60,000 bases of DNA from assembly GCA_914767715.1 (NCBI GenBank), contig OU612068.1:20338001-20398000 (forward strand). Direction: 5' to 3'. Each line of letters starts with the position of its first letter. Positions within the stretch are counted from its first letter, which is position 1. This document shows, one piece after another, positions 27,401-42,400 of this stretch. The position numbers were made by a program, and so were the translations under genes. The notes under the pieces are model-generated. The model worked only from the letters and a program-made list of their open reading frames with translations, had not been told where the DNA came from and ran no database searches. The DNA comes from Membranipora membranacea (lineage: Eukaryota; Bryozoa; Gymnolaemata; Cheilostomatida; Membraniporidae).

Positions 27401-30400
27401 TGATCCCTTTTGTCCTCATTCCAGCTGTTCTCATTATACTGGTGAGCCGCCACCGAATTTTCTGACGGAGAAAAGGGGGCAACTCCAAATGCAGGTAAAT
27501 TGGAACATTCTGGATCCGGAGCTGGATCTATACAACAACATTGTATTGTAATAAGAGCAAACAACAACCCAATAATGTGACAGATTTAAGAAAAACTCTC
27601 AACTATGTTGATTTCGATGAGCTCACATTATATCACAGTGTTACTATTATATACATATTCTTTGGAATAAGTATATATACCTGGTGACATCCTTCTACCT
27701 CTGCTGACAGGTGCAGGTGACTGTGACATAGTACGTGTGGTCCTCTGTGTGATAGTAGTCTGTAGATCAGACGAGAACGATTGACGTTGTGACTTATCAT
27801 AAAGTTCTCTCTGTCTGTTAGCTTCATTCTGTAACAGCTTCTGGTACTCGGCTACATAAATAATAAGAAAGATGTAAATGTAAAATGTAAAAAAAACTTT
27901 AAATAATGCATAGATTTTGTTTCCGTATCATTCCAAAGTTGATGGAGTAACTCTCTTACCAGTACACCTTATTCGACCAAATGAGCTTAATTTGAAACCC
28001 AAGTAAGCTAGGGTTCGATTGAAACCATGCTAGTGGCTGTTCCATGAGCTTGCTCGCTCTAATTGAATTGCCTCCCTCAAAGTGATGTTAAAATAACACA
28101 AACTGATAAAACAGTCACATCATGTCTAGTAAAAATGTTAATGGTCATGCATTATCAGTTTAATCAATCTCCTCTAGTGTAAGAAAGCTGTAAAGGAAAA
28201 TCAGGCAGATATAATACAGGAGAAAAATATTACTATTATCATCATCATCAGCGGCAGCAGTTTGGCCGGCAGTGGTGTATGAGAATACACTACTACATGT
28301 GCTGACAGTCTCCCAGCATTCACTGGTGTTACCAGCTTCGGAGTCGCTCATAAGGTCAAGGTCGGAATCCTCATTATGTGTGTTGTTATCTGAATTTGTC
28401 ACAATTAATAATTATATTACAATTTTGTCATTAAATAATCCTAACGATTTCTACATTGATGAATTTAGCAAAAATGACCTGTCCTAATATTTGTTCAAGG
28501 AGCATAGAAATCAAGATATTTGATATTTGTGTAAACATCGTGTACTGATTACCAAAATTCAATGAATATAATAAACATGTATGGATATGTGATATTAAAA
28601 TATAACATATTATATTATTTTTTATATATTATATAATAAAGTAATATGAAGCCTTACCTTCAGAGACGAGAAGACCGATGGTAGTCGCTTCCCCTGCGTC
28701 GTTTCTCAAAGTACATGTGTACTCTCCCAAATCTTCAGGGAATGTAATTCTAATGGAGAGCTGTGCATGGCCAGATATCGCAGTGTTCATTATGCTATAC
28801 CTGTATGGTAAAGGATATAAGACATTAGTATTTCAAATAATCACCGTATTATAATAATTATGAAAATACATGTATATCGGATTAAATTCGCAGAAACTGT
28901 CAGAAACGAACTGTTTGGTTTGAAATACAATGAACAAGTCTGGATTCAGGGGGTTTACCACTGAAATATTTTCTGTTTATAAAACACAATATAAATACTT
29001 GAGTCCTGTCCGCAATAATTTTAAGGCAGAAAACTACTCTAAGAGAATTTTTAATGGATGATGCCAAAGAAGATATAAATACTACTATCAAAGTTTTAAA
29101 TGATATGCCATTACAAACACAGAGCCTTTTAAACAATTGTAAACCGTCTTTGACAGATTTACCAATAAACTGCTATATTATCTCAAAATAAAAACCCATA
29201 AATGTATCCATATTCTCACCTGTTACCATCTGGTATTTGCTGGCCGTGTCGGCTCCAGATTACTTCTGGTACTGGGTACGCCTCAAACATACACTCCAGT
29301 GTCACACCCTCGCCTTCTCTCATAGGCAGCTGACCCAGAGGCCGTGTGAACATAGGCCGCTTAGCTCCAGCAGGTAGCTTACCAGGCTGGCTAGGGGGGC
29401 GCATTGGGGACCCGTATTTGGGAGAGGGATGCGCAGCGGGTGTTGTTGGTCTCGATTGGTGGGGTTGTGGGGGTTTGACAGACCTGACAGGACTTGCAGA
29501 CTGAGCTCTAATCATAGGTGGTCTGACAGGACTCTGAGATGGTGTCCTACAACATAAAGCATAGCAGGTTATTACATTCAGCCAATCATGGATACATAAT
29601 ATTAAGAGGAAAACGGGTCTAAATATTGCGTTAGAGTTGTGTTAAAACAGGAGAAAGGGCACACAACTCATTGTCGTTAAAACTTCTTTTTTCTTTTTTT
29701 TAGGATATATTTTTCTTATATCTTACATCTTTCTGCACCAAACAAATTTTGTCCAAAACACACAACCAGGAAGGTATAAGATCGCATTCATCACAAACTT
29801 GTTCTAATCAAACTAATGGGACAGTTTCTTTACACATAGGGTACTGCAAACTTAAAACTTTCATTATCACATTTATTTAGCTTTGAGGACATACCTCTGT
29901 TGCCAGGTTTGAGGTTGCTGAGCTGGTTTAGTAGGTTGCCAGACAGGCACAGGTTTGAATTGTGCAGGTGCTTGCTGCACAGGAGCGAATGCAGGCTGAG
30001 GTGCCTGCTGAAGAGGCGCCTGCTGGGGCTGCTGATGGGGTACCTGCTGGGGCTGCGCTGTTGTCGGGCTCTGCACTGGCTGCCAGCCTGGATGGGGAGC
30101 TTGCTGAGCTTGAGGCCTGAACACAGGCATGTCTTCAGTCATAACAGACTCAGTAGCTCCTGGGCTCATAGCTGATGTGAAGGATCGGCTCATGTCCGTC
30201 TGAGATATGAATGATTGGTTCCCAGGACTGGGAGCAGATTGCCACATAGATGGTATCTGCTGCATGGGCTGCATGGGCTGCATGGGCTGCATGGGTCTCA
30301 TGGTCGGTGATGGTGGTCGCATAGTTATACTTGAGCTGCTCTGCCAAGCTTGAGGTCTGATTCCCCTGACAGGAGGCTCAGAGCTCTGTCTCTGCATAGG

Positions 30401-33400
30401 TCCCCAAGCTGCTTGGAGTGGTTGCCTGTCGACTCCACCCATTAGCATAGAGGTAGCTGACTGGCTCTGGAATCTGATTGTCGATGATTGCTGTGTCTGG
30501 TAGTTTGGTGTGGATAGTGGGACTATTCCACTAATGTCAGGCTGATCTATTGGATGCTGACCAGCTGTAAAAACAATAAAGGATCTGATAAAAGCTTGTT
30601 TGCAAGTAAAACACCTATAATTTTTATGATGTTACCACTCTAAACAAAATAATGAAAGCAGCTAAATGAGCTTAAACCAAAGACAAAATCTCTACATGTT
30701 ATACAAAAACAGCACAGGCCAAAAATATTTGTTGGTATTAAATTTCCTAAAATCTTCATTTCGTTTTTAATTTTGTGCCAGGTCCCAAATTCTGTTTATT
30801 TTTTCATCTTGTTAGGCACATATATAGGCTTGAATGTAGATCTACTTACGCTTAACCTCGAAGTCCATTTCACTTCTCAGCTGACCCTTAGAGTTAACGA
30901 CATGTACAAGATAGTGTCCTGAGTCACTCATGATCACAGCATTATATGTCAGACAAGCCACACCTCCGTAGTAATCTATAGTAATCCTGTGAGAAGGCTT
31001 CAGCTCCTCGTTATTCTTATACCATCTGATGATTGGCTCCGGATTAACATCGAGTCTGATTTTGATCTCACATCTCTCTCCCTCCCACACCGTCCTGGTG
31101 TGAGGTAGGGGTGTCAGCATCAGACATTTCAGCAGGTTGCTGCCGGGTGGCAGACTTTTCTGCCGGACTGGCTCAGGTTCTTTAGGAGTGGATTCCTCAA
31201 AGAAGCCTGAGAACTTCATCAGTTTATGCTGGATAGGCAATACAGCTAAAACAAAGATAAAAAGTTATTTCCAAACTATTGCATCCATTTTTGAAAAAAT
31301 CTTACTCCCAAAACAATTAAAGCTCAGGGCAAACTTTCAAAGAAACAAATCACAGGTTGATGACAGTCTGATCTGGGATCATCTGAAGTCATATCTAGTA
31401 GAATGTCAGTAGTAATATCATCAACTGTCGAAGTATAAAAGAATACGCTGCAATGTTTTACAAGTAATTGTCAATTATGCAATGTTAGTTATTCTACTCA
31501 CAGATGACTGTAATGTTGGCATCACATGTACCATATCCACTTTCATTCTCAGCCTTGACTGAGAATAGACCAGTATCCTCCAGACACGCTTTGTGTATTG
31601 TGAGGAAGTAATTCTGGCCTTCTTGTTTAGTCTGAGAAATAGAAAAATATGTCAATAATCTCATAAGTGGAAACCTTTTGGAGAACTAACTCCCTGGGGA
31701 ATTATGTGCTTTTACAATAGAGCAGCAAGATGTAGCAGTTCCAGTTACTCCATGGTATCAATCCATGTTTCATTTGGCTAATCATAAATCATCACAATAT
31801 TTATCCAATGTTATTTTCATTTGGGATTACAATTTAAAAATTAAAATTTCAAAACTGCCAATAAACTTACAGTGAAATCACGCTTGAATAGTTCGGTGAT
31901 TTCTGCACCCTCTCTGTACCAAGTTACTTCAGGATTGGTACCAGAGATGGTCACCATCAGAGTGACAGCGTCACCTTCTTTTACTGTCACTGGTGTCAGG
32001 CGAGTTAGGAAGTTAGGTGCCTCAACTACAAAAAGAAGGAAAATGTTGTATTAATCAATGAAAACACATAGCAATGTGTACAAATCAGTAATTCAAAATA
32101 AAGATAATTATATCACTAAGGTTTGAAGGGAAAAGAGAAATATTATTCATTTGACATGACATTAGAATTACATTTCATTTACTGCTGCTGCCGGCAAAAT
32201 GCATACCTCATCCTACTTGTACCAAATAATTTGACTCCCAACCATAGCATACATTTTTTGATCAAGTTTTTCAGCTTATGAAGAGAAATTTAATGTTAGT
32301 ACCGACCTCTTGATCTTGACCTGGGTGCTCTCTCATACTCAGAAGGTCTTCTAAGCTGAGATGTACTCTCTGTTGCACCATTCATCTGTATATCAAACTG
32401 TACAGGGGCGAATCTCTGGGGCGAAGGACGGGTGGTGCTTGTTGTCCTCCTGGTCTCTGTTCGCTGTGTGGTGAAGGTTTGTTGAGTACTAACAGGTGGT
32501 TCAGATGGGTATCTGATAAGGCTGGGCCGCTGTGGAGAGGGCGATGCAGCTACGGGTCTCACTGGTGAGGGCGATTGAAATCTAGGAGCTGATTGTCGCA
32601 TTGGTGAGGGTTGTTGCGGTCGAGGTGCTCTTTGCTGTTGGACCGGTGTATGCACAGGTTTCTGCTGCACAGGTTTCTGCTGGACAGGTGTCACTGGTCT
32701 TGGTCTCTGTTGAACAGGAGCGGCTACAGGCATCTGCTGCATCGGCGCTGGTTTTTGCATGGGTTGTACTTTAGGCTGCGGCTGAGGTAGGGTTGCCACA
32801 GGTGGTCTCCACAGCGGTTGTGGAACCTGCTGTTGTTTAACTGGGACTGGTGCCACAACTGGGGCCGGAGCAACAACTGGGACAGTTTGCTGTGGCTGTG
32901 GCTGGGCAGGTTGGGCTTGTATTTTAAACTCAACAGGCTTGAAGGCCTGTGGCTGAGGCTGCTGTTGAGTAGGGAGGTTCACTGTAGAAGTGCTGTGCTG
33001 CTCTTCCTCGCTAGTCTTAGATCCTCCCTCGATAGTTTGTGTTTTGTGATGTTGTTCGGTGGTCACTTGACCCCCGACCGAAATAGTGCGGGTTTCATGT
33101 CTGTGAAAGAGAGAATTCAGTTGTAATTAAAGTGCTAACATAAATAAGAATCATCGAAATTGAACTGATGTGAAAGGAAATACATAACAGGCATTACCGC
33201 GATAGAGTTAGGTTATACAACTCATTTTTTTTAAATATTGATCCGTTGGCAATAAGCAAAATATATAAACAGCCTTCAAATTTGCCTGCTCATGTATTTA
33301 ATGACCAATGCATTCCAAAAGGTGCCAAGTTGAGGGCAATATAGAGATAAATCACAGCTATTTAGTAGGCCATGAAATCAGCACCTTTTATGTAACATCA

Positions 33401-36400
33401 TTACAAGAATTAATAAAGTGTAATAGTCTAATCAAGTATTTATAATCTTTGGTCTAATTAGGCTGAATCAACAGACTTAACAACTCAGCTAAATAAATAT
33501 CTCCGAAGTGCAACGCCTGCATGAGTGTATAAACAAGGAGCCATTAAGGTAGGTATGCTGCCTTAAGAATGGTCCAAAGTCAGCAGATTTGGGGTGTGAA
33601 TCATATCTTCTAAATAAAGATGCCACACTCATAGCCTTGTATAACCGGATATATTTTACAGTCTGTTGTAATGGATTATAGTTATAGACTTAATATTGCA
33701 CAGTAATTCCATAGACTTAATATACAAAGTAATAGTTAAGGCTACGATGAAGCCTATGGTAATAGTTCAAAGCAATAAACTATAAAAGTACATTGTACAT
33801 AGAGCTCACAGATTGCATAATCTTTGAGGGTTTATGTAATTTGCGATTTTGGCAATAATAGCTGCCCAAAGTAATGTATCTTAAGGCAGCCAGATCTGTA
33901 ATTTCTCAGTCGCCGGCCCTAAATCTAGAGGATTTTCAATGAAGTAAACTCACTGTGTGATGGTTTGTTTTGAGCTAATAGTTGACTGGCTGGCCAGAGA
34001 CTGGGCGTCAGTTTCGTCCATATCGACATGAAGCAGTGCAGAGCAGGAAGTTTTACCGTGAGGGTTTTCAGCGAACACGGTAAACCTGCCGGCATCTTCA
34101 TCAAATACTTCCTGTATATTCAGTGTGTATATATCTCCGGAGTTTGACATCTGATAGTCAGGGGAGACAATTGGCTCTCCTCCAACAAACCATTTCACCT
34201 GCAAGGCATACATAGAAGCATAATAAGTAAATCAAAATGGAATGTAATGATTTTTAGTCAAAGTCATCGGTGTGCTTTGGTGACACTTGATCCAAAAATC
34301 CAAAATATAATGTTGAATATTAACTTAACAGTCAGGATTGATTGATGAATTAAAAAGAGAAACATATAGAGACCAGAAGTTTTCTTTCTGCAAATAAATC
34401 ACCAAGAGATGAAAACAATATTGCTATAATATAGTCCTAAGCCGGATTATTATTTCATAGTACAATGAACTCACTTTAGGTTTAGGATTGCCGGTGATTA
34501 CACAGCTGAATATGACTGAGTCACCTTGCCCGACTCTCTGGTCACCGAATCCCTCTATAAGCTGAGGAGCTCCGCCCACAGAAGGCATGTCTGGTGAGGC
34601 AGCTGCCTCATGCTGCTGCTGTATGTTAGCAAACGCTGCCTGGAACTGTGAGGCTGTCTGCTGCTGCTCGTGAGCGGCTGGTTGTGCAGGTTGTGACATT
34701 TGTACAGGGAGCGACACATCGCTCAACTCGCTGACGCCTGGAATAGAGATTTGAGACTACGGTTAAGACGACCTAAAGACCAATGCCGAGAATGAGAGTT
34801 ACCTTCCCTTATGTGTGTGGCACTTTTTCCACCATCGATAATTCATGTCAAGTACAGCATTGAATTTGTTTACCGTACAAATCTGACACAACTTTATCAT
34901 ATGCATTGGACTTAGGGTAGTCTTTAAGAGAGCTTTTGAAATTTACCTCTTGATATCATACTACATGTATGTATATAACAATAATGTGAACATGTGAAGA
35001 AGAATCAAGCAAGTTAGTATAGGTGCAGCGGATTATGAACGGTTATGTAGATTGAGATGAGAATCTTGTGTAAAATTCTCTCAACAAAACAAGTAGGTGA
35101 TCAAGGCTAAGATTAAGCCAGATAAACTAAAATAAAAGACAGTTTGTAACTGCCCGAGATATAGTTATGCTAGATTTATATCTGCTTTTATTGTCAATCT
35201 ACACTCATCTTTTTGAATGTTTTTTTCAAGCAGTGACAGAACAAATAACTCAAAAAATAAGTTATACAAACTCTCTCTACCTCTTCCTAATTCATTATGC
35301 TTACAAAACAAATATCAAATTAATCCAATTATCAAATTTTAGGAACTTGTAACCTTACTATTATTAACGAACAGAGCTAAAATTTTAAATACTATCCCCC
35401 AGGAAACTAAAGAAATTACTGTCTGTTTTTATAAATTTTCCTTCAATTTTGTTTACAATTAATGTAAGACAACAAAAGATAACCATTTTTTCTAAGTCAA
35501 TTATTGCTGCACAATCAATCGACAGGCTCCAACTTCATCATTTGTTTCAGGTATTTGCTTGTTCAACACATTAAACAGTCCTGTTCATTTACAAATGTAA
35601 GATGACAAAGAATTACAATTTTTCAATTTCAAAATGCAGTTACTTACTGCTAACATAGCTGTACGTGGAGTTAACACTAACTCGTCCACTACGGGACATT
35701 CTCTTAACTCAGCCTTAACTGGCTGTCTATACTAGCTTAACTCCTTCTCAAGGTGATAGTGTGGCTTTCCGAAGTGAGAGAAAAGTTAATTTAATCCAGC
35801 TAGAACGCCACAAGAGGATCGCGATAACCTGCGGCCTCTCTAGGCTTGAGTCAGTAGATAAATCGCCCTATCTCAGATTTGTTTACTTGATTATAAATCA
35901 GAAATGAGGCAATTCCAGAGAAATGTTTATGGCTTGAATTCCGCACACAAAGGTAGAGCCGCCTTTTGATAAACGTACAACAATTGTACATCAAACCCAT
36001 GCAAGAGCGCTTACGAAAGTAATAAAGCACATTTATGCGCCTTTAGCTATATGATCGATTTTAGTATGTACTAATTAGTGAAAAGTGTAATGTAACCATT
36101 TCGCCTTCTTATTGCTGCCTGCTGTCTATCCGATGAGATAACCAGGTGAATAACATCATAGCTTAGCTCACCTGTTGTATGAAGGGCACTTTCATTAAAG
36201 ATTTCATCTCAGACCGATTTAGATTAGTTATATAAACGTACAGATTTGTTTTAATTTCGGCTAATGATTAATGAAATTAAAAATAGCTTTTTGTTACCCC
36301 ATATACTTTTGTTTTCTCATCAATTAGTATTCTGTCTGTATTGCAAACAACGATGCAATATTTACAACAAAATTTCAGAGAATAAATCTTTTGCGTTTGA

Positions 36401-39400
36401 GAGAGAGTCTACACCTTATGCTTATAAAATTTGCTCGGAGTTGCCTTACCTTCAACATGTAGAGTACATTCGCTCACTGCCTCACCATACTGATTCCTGG
36501 CTACTACTTTATATATACCTCTATCATTCTGTGTCACCTTCACAACTACTATACTACATCTATCTCCTGTTAACAACATGAAGTGGATTGTCAATAACAT
36601 AGATGCAACCAAATCACTTAAAAAAAACTCATATTAGACGCAACAAAATAAGATACAATATGCGTGGACCGACTTACTGCATTCTTTTGTAATGCGTCAG
36701 CCAAAATTATGGTTCTGAAAAAATTGAGGGAGGTTGAATGCTAGGAAAGCTCGTTAAGAGAGATGATTGATATCGGACCAGGTCCCTAGAGTAGGTGCTA
36801 TGGCAATAATTTTTTTTAAAAACCACTAAGCATGAATACTTTGATACTTTAATGGGTTTTTTTCATAGACAGATATGTCTAAGTACAAGTGTGGGTAGGC
36901 AAACATTGATGTGTCCAAACACGTAGATTCTAGGCTTGAGTGTAGTTATGTTATATATGAATAAATAGTAACACAATAGATGAAACATATTTATGACAAT
37001 ATTTTTATTAATTTTAATGAAATTTACCTTCAAAAAGAAGCTGTACACTGGTAGATTCCTTGATTGGTTGACCGTTATGGAACCAGATGATCTACAATGG
37101 ATGAAATCATTGACATTATTACACTAGGAGAGGGTAGAGATTCTAAATGTTCTCATCATTGGTATAATTATCAGCGTTGCACATCCTTTGACATTAACTC
37201 TGTAGCCCACACATGGACATAACCTGCCCGCTGGAATTTAGCTGACAGATGCACTAATTATTCATAATGTCAATTATTACAAGTCTGTGGGAACAAAGTA
37301 CTACAATGGGGGTGAGTATGTAGTTGTTTTTAATATGTAAGTTTGATACAGTTTGTCTGCCTTGGGAATTGCTTTCCCCATCAACTGATCAGTTAGATGG
37401 AAGGGGAGCAAATCCGAATTCAGGCGAACTGGATCATGCTTGATCTAGTGAGTATGGAACTTTGGTCTCTTAACATCTCTTTGGGTTTCGTCATTCCGGT
37501 ATTTGGAAGTTGTCTTGCTATCCATGAGTCAATTAAATTCCTTGAACTCGGTAACAGAATGAGAAAATCAAATACAAACTTGACCCAAATTGTAACTATG
37601 TAGCATGAAGAGATATATCAAGTATATCAAGAAAAGTTTGTTATCAACATTCGCAGGCGCCATATTCAAGAGCATGGCAGAAAAAAGGTAATGCCAACAA
37701 AGAGTCGATCCTAGTAACTAAACTGTGAAGAGCAGCAGACTAGGAGTAGGAACCCTGGCTATAGGGATACCCACCTCAGGTTCAGGACGGCCCATGATGA
37801 CACAGTCCATTCTGACTTTAGATCCCTCCATACTCTCTCTGGACTTGAGAGGCTGTGTGATCATAGGGGCGGAGTTAGCGAAGTCTCCATCTGTGGGAGG
37901 AGCTTCTCTTACAGTGAGCTTACAGGAGGCGCGTGTCTCTCCCATACAGTTAGTTATTATCACTGTGAATGTACCAGAATCCTCTGGGAAAGCTAGACTG
38001 ATCTCCAGTGTGGTGGAGGATGGCGCGTTACGAATCTGTACAAAAGATAATTACTTTTACATACAGATCGGGGAACAGGTACTTGAGTGCGCAGATGGCT
38101 GGAATAACCCAGCATCAAATTCTCTCTCAACAGGACTTGAAACCACTACTCTTTTGCCACAGTATAATTTATCTACAGAAAGATAAGTTACTAACTTATC
38201 GGCAACACCACCATCTCATTATCTTTAGAGATGGTAATTTTGATAGCACTTATTGGAAGATTATGCAATTCACATTTTGTTGTCATATATCTACTTCCCA
38301 TTCCATTAATATTTTACACAAAATGGATACCAGATCTCATGAACCATAACTATCAATACCAGTGAGCATCTGTGCTTACATTGAAGTCAGTAGAAGGGTT
38401 TATCATAGCTCCTTCTCTGTACCATTGTATGGTTGGTGTCGGTGACGCCTCAAACTGACATGTCAACTCTGCTGGCCTGTCTGATTGGACTGTCATATCT
38501 TGTAATGGAGCCAGCAATCTTGGGGCTGTGCCAGCTGCAATAAAAGTGATAAGCGTGTAACCAGAACATGCTTTTGAGAATTAATAATGTATCATAAACC
38601 ATAGTTTTTAAACAGAATTGAATAAAATTCATTATCAAACACACTGGCAGTCTCGAGCTTGATTAGTAGCAGAATTGTAAAGTAAAAAAATAATGAAGAA
38701 TAGTTGTCATATAAAGCAAAGCTGCATGCAAAAAATTTTATTCAACATTGCAGCCAGAAACAAAATCCAAAAGTTTTCTGACAAGACCAGACTTCAGATG
38801 ATCAGATATGAGGTCAAATTCAGCAACTTTGAGTTATTTCCAGAAAGGGGGCATTATTTCATCATAAGTAATTTAGATATCTGATGGTAAATAGACGCTA
38901 AAAAAAAGGATTCCAGTGTGCAACCAGAGTTTTACGAAACTTTTCTTGCCCTACAATACATTATTTCCCTACTCTCATCAAAGATAAAGCTTTGAGCATA
39001 AAATTTTCAAGCTCTTGGCATTACATTCTCAGCCTCACACATCACCACCACACATTCACTTATTGATTATGCATTGTATTAGTTGTTGGAAAACCAGTTA
39101 GTGATAGCAAAAACAGAAGACAAACTTTCTACAATAGGTCGTAAAAAAGTGTAGATAGAAAGACAAAACAAATATCTCCCACACTATCATGCAATAAACT
39201 GAACATTTAAATGGATGCTTACGTATCACGTTAACTCTAGCGGTGGAACTAGCTTCTCCCGCAGAATTGACAGCGAGACAGGTATACCGGCCCGTATGCT
39301 CTGAGTTTGAACTTTTGGTTCTCAATGTACATGTGCCATTAATTTTGGTAATCACATAATCAGGTGAATTGTCTATGTTTTCGTTTTCTTTATACCATGA

Positions 39401-42400
39401 CACTGTTGGGGTTGGGCTGCCAGACACTTGGGACTCAAGAGCAAACGGGCCGCCCTCAAACACATCGCAGGACTTGAGGGTTCTGACAAAGTCAGGCTCT
39501 ACCAACTTAAATCTTGTCTCTGAAAAGACAGAAACAAACCACAGCATTAGTGATTGTCTGTCCTTGTATAAGAGTAGAGGGGCTTGTAGAATATTGATTG
39601 TCTTTTGAAAACCACAAAATTCATTCAATTTTATTAAAGATCGAGTTTTATAGTTGATATGTTTTTTTAGTTGAGAAGCCGTTATTCAATTGAGGAATAT
39701 TGGTTTCAATAACATAGCCTACTATTCCCTAATGATGGTGTATGAAAGGAAGGACAGACTGGGGTGGGGTGATCAGATATATTCTGTATTTAAAACCATA
39801 GACTTAGCAATAACTATCATTACTAGGTCTATGATTTGAACAAATAAACAAGACAGTATAGAAAGAATGGTTGAAGCTAAGCACCATGTTGTCATGAGCA
39901 TTATTTCACACACATACTACCACATTCATACACAACATTCTAGCTATACCCTGTCACCGTAGTAAATGTAGTTAGGCATTTGGCTCATTGATTTGATTGA
40001 GTCCTAAAAAGCTATTCCGCAAGTTTACCAATAACACTTTTCCCAATTATTAATTGCTAGCATATCAGTCAAGAGTTTCCAGTCCAACAACTGATTGCAA
40101 TTCCACTGCATAAATAAACATAACATCCAGATTTCCATCTTATGGGGTAAACTTCGGGCATACTATTACAGTTGCAAATTTTTCTCGTTATTGCGGCTTA
40201 CCTCTGACGACAAGTCTAGCCGATGATGTCACAGCTCCCAGCTGATTGGCTGCTTGTACGGTATAGACAGCAGTATCCTCAGAGAATGTCTCATCTATAG
40301 TCAGTGAGACTGTGTTATTCTCATGCTTCTGTTCATAGTCTGGAGAAGTTATAGGGATTCCATCCTTGAACCAGGTAATCTGCATAGGAGCAGATCCTTC
40401 CAACTGACATTGGAAGCTATACCTGTGGAAAACAATATAGAACGTTTAATGGGTGGATTCATTGACCTAAAAACATTATTAATTATTAATAAGTCTATGG
40501 GTGAAATAGTTTTCACTGGTCTAACAGTAGATATAAATCCCGGAATGAGTTTTGCCTCATATGGATACATGGACTGGTGTCACTTACCTGTCACCCTCAT
40601 TGATCTCAGCTCCCTGTAGCTCACTCAGCAGTCTGGGAGGTTGACTTGCTCCAGCAGGTGCTTGTTGAGCAGGAGCTGAAGGTTTAGGCATAGTCTTAGG
40701 TGGACTCTGCTGTTGGGGTTGTAGACCAGGCATGACACCAGGTGGGAATACTGCGACAGCTCCTGCCATTGGTGCTTTCGGTGCCTGTTGTTTAAATTGA
40801 GGCTGGATTTGCATTTCCTCAATAGGCCCTTGTTTCTGTACTTGGAAGAATTGTTGCTGTTGCTGTGAAATGAATTCCTGCTGTTGCATTTGTGGTTGTT
40901 GCGCAAACTGTTGGGGTTGTTGTTGCATTTGTGGTTGTTGTGCAAATTGTTGTTGCTGTATTGGCTCAAAACTTTGTGGCTGTTGCTGGGGCATCATAGG
41001 TTCGTTCATAACTGGAGCCTGCTTAGGTGGCGATTGAGGTTTTGGGGCAGTAGGTGGGGCCTGTGCAGCGGGGGCAGCTTGTGCACTGTCCATAGTGTCC
41101 ATAGGCTCCTGACTGATAGAGTGTGAGAGAGAAGACAAGTCATGCTCTGCTCTATCTATAAACATCTGTAGGTCAGCTACCTTGTCAGAGATAGGCTGTA
41201 CCTTCTGTGGGCCATCAGCACCTGCATAACATTCACAATAACTCATGAGCGAGCACAAATATTTTGATATTATATTAGCATCAATGCCTACCTTGACAAC
41301 ACCTCTTCTGTCAGCCAAAGGAAGGAAAGCAGAATCAGGCTGAGATTTTAAGATATTGTTAAAAGAAACAATAAAAAGCTGGATATGTACAGAGCCAGCT
41401 GGCCAAAAGATGGCTTAAGTAGAGAGGGCTGAAGTTGCATGCTCCATGACCAAAATGAGGACAGTCATTGTCATATTGCCAGACTGCTATCATGATGATA
41501 GTGGATGTTTTAAGCTAATATAAGGGAAATTGCAAAAAAATTACCACCATAGTCTCATTAATGATAGTATTATTAAGACTATGACTACCTCTTATCAAGT
41601 TTATTTCAAATATAAGTATTTGTTTTCTCACCATATAGCTGAACAGAGAGAGTGACCATGTTGTTGACTCTGTCTTTCTGTGCTGGCATCTCAGCTTGCT
41701 TAAAGTTGGCCAGTTTGATCTGAAGCTCCGATATCTGACTGGGATCTCTGTTTGACAGCGCTTGAGCATTTGTGTTGTTCAGCAGTATTGTCGCTTCTGT
41801 CATCCATTTCTCACTCTGATTGTAAAAATACCATGATGCTGGTTGATTAAAAATTGGAAAATTCTAATTTTGTTATGTCCCCCTGTCAAATAAGTGTACT
41901 ACCGTGAATATATCACAAATCATTTATAGCATAGCATAAAAACCTTTTAATACATTAAATGTTGGAAATTGTGTTCACCAATTCAAGAGATCATAAATCC
42001 CAAATTTGAGACAAGAGTGATATTCATTTCGTTAGGCCCTGTGAAAGGGATAGAACAACACAAATACTCAATCGCCCACAGCGTTTCTAGTTGTACTAAG
42101 AGGCGACAGTATATCTGCATGTTCTCTCACCTCATCATACATGCTGTAAAACTGAATGGACAGCTCTAGGAATTTAATGAAGTCATTGACACCCTGATCA
42201 AGAGCGCTGTATTCTTTAGTGATGTCATCAAATAGCGCCTGGTGTTCGGCAGCGGGTACGGGCTGGGCTATCAACTCCTGCTGTATAGCCTACAAACGTA
42301 TAGAGTATAGTAAAATAGTCAAGATATATCCAGGATAAAACAATCAACTGACCTCAGTTCACATGTTCAGAGGAGTTGCTGAAATGGCATTAACAATGCT

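Noticed and set aside
37725-38349. Plus-strand open frames of 113-153 codons
   Set aside because: They overlap exon 25 in antisense and continue into intron; no domain or splice logic.
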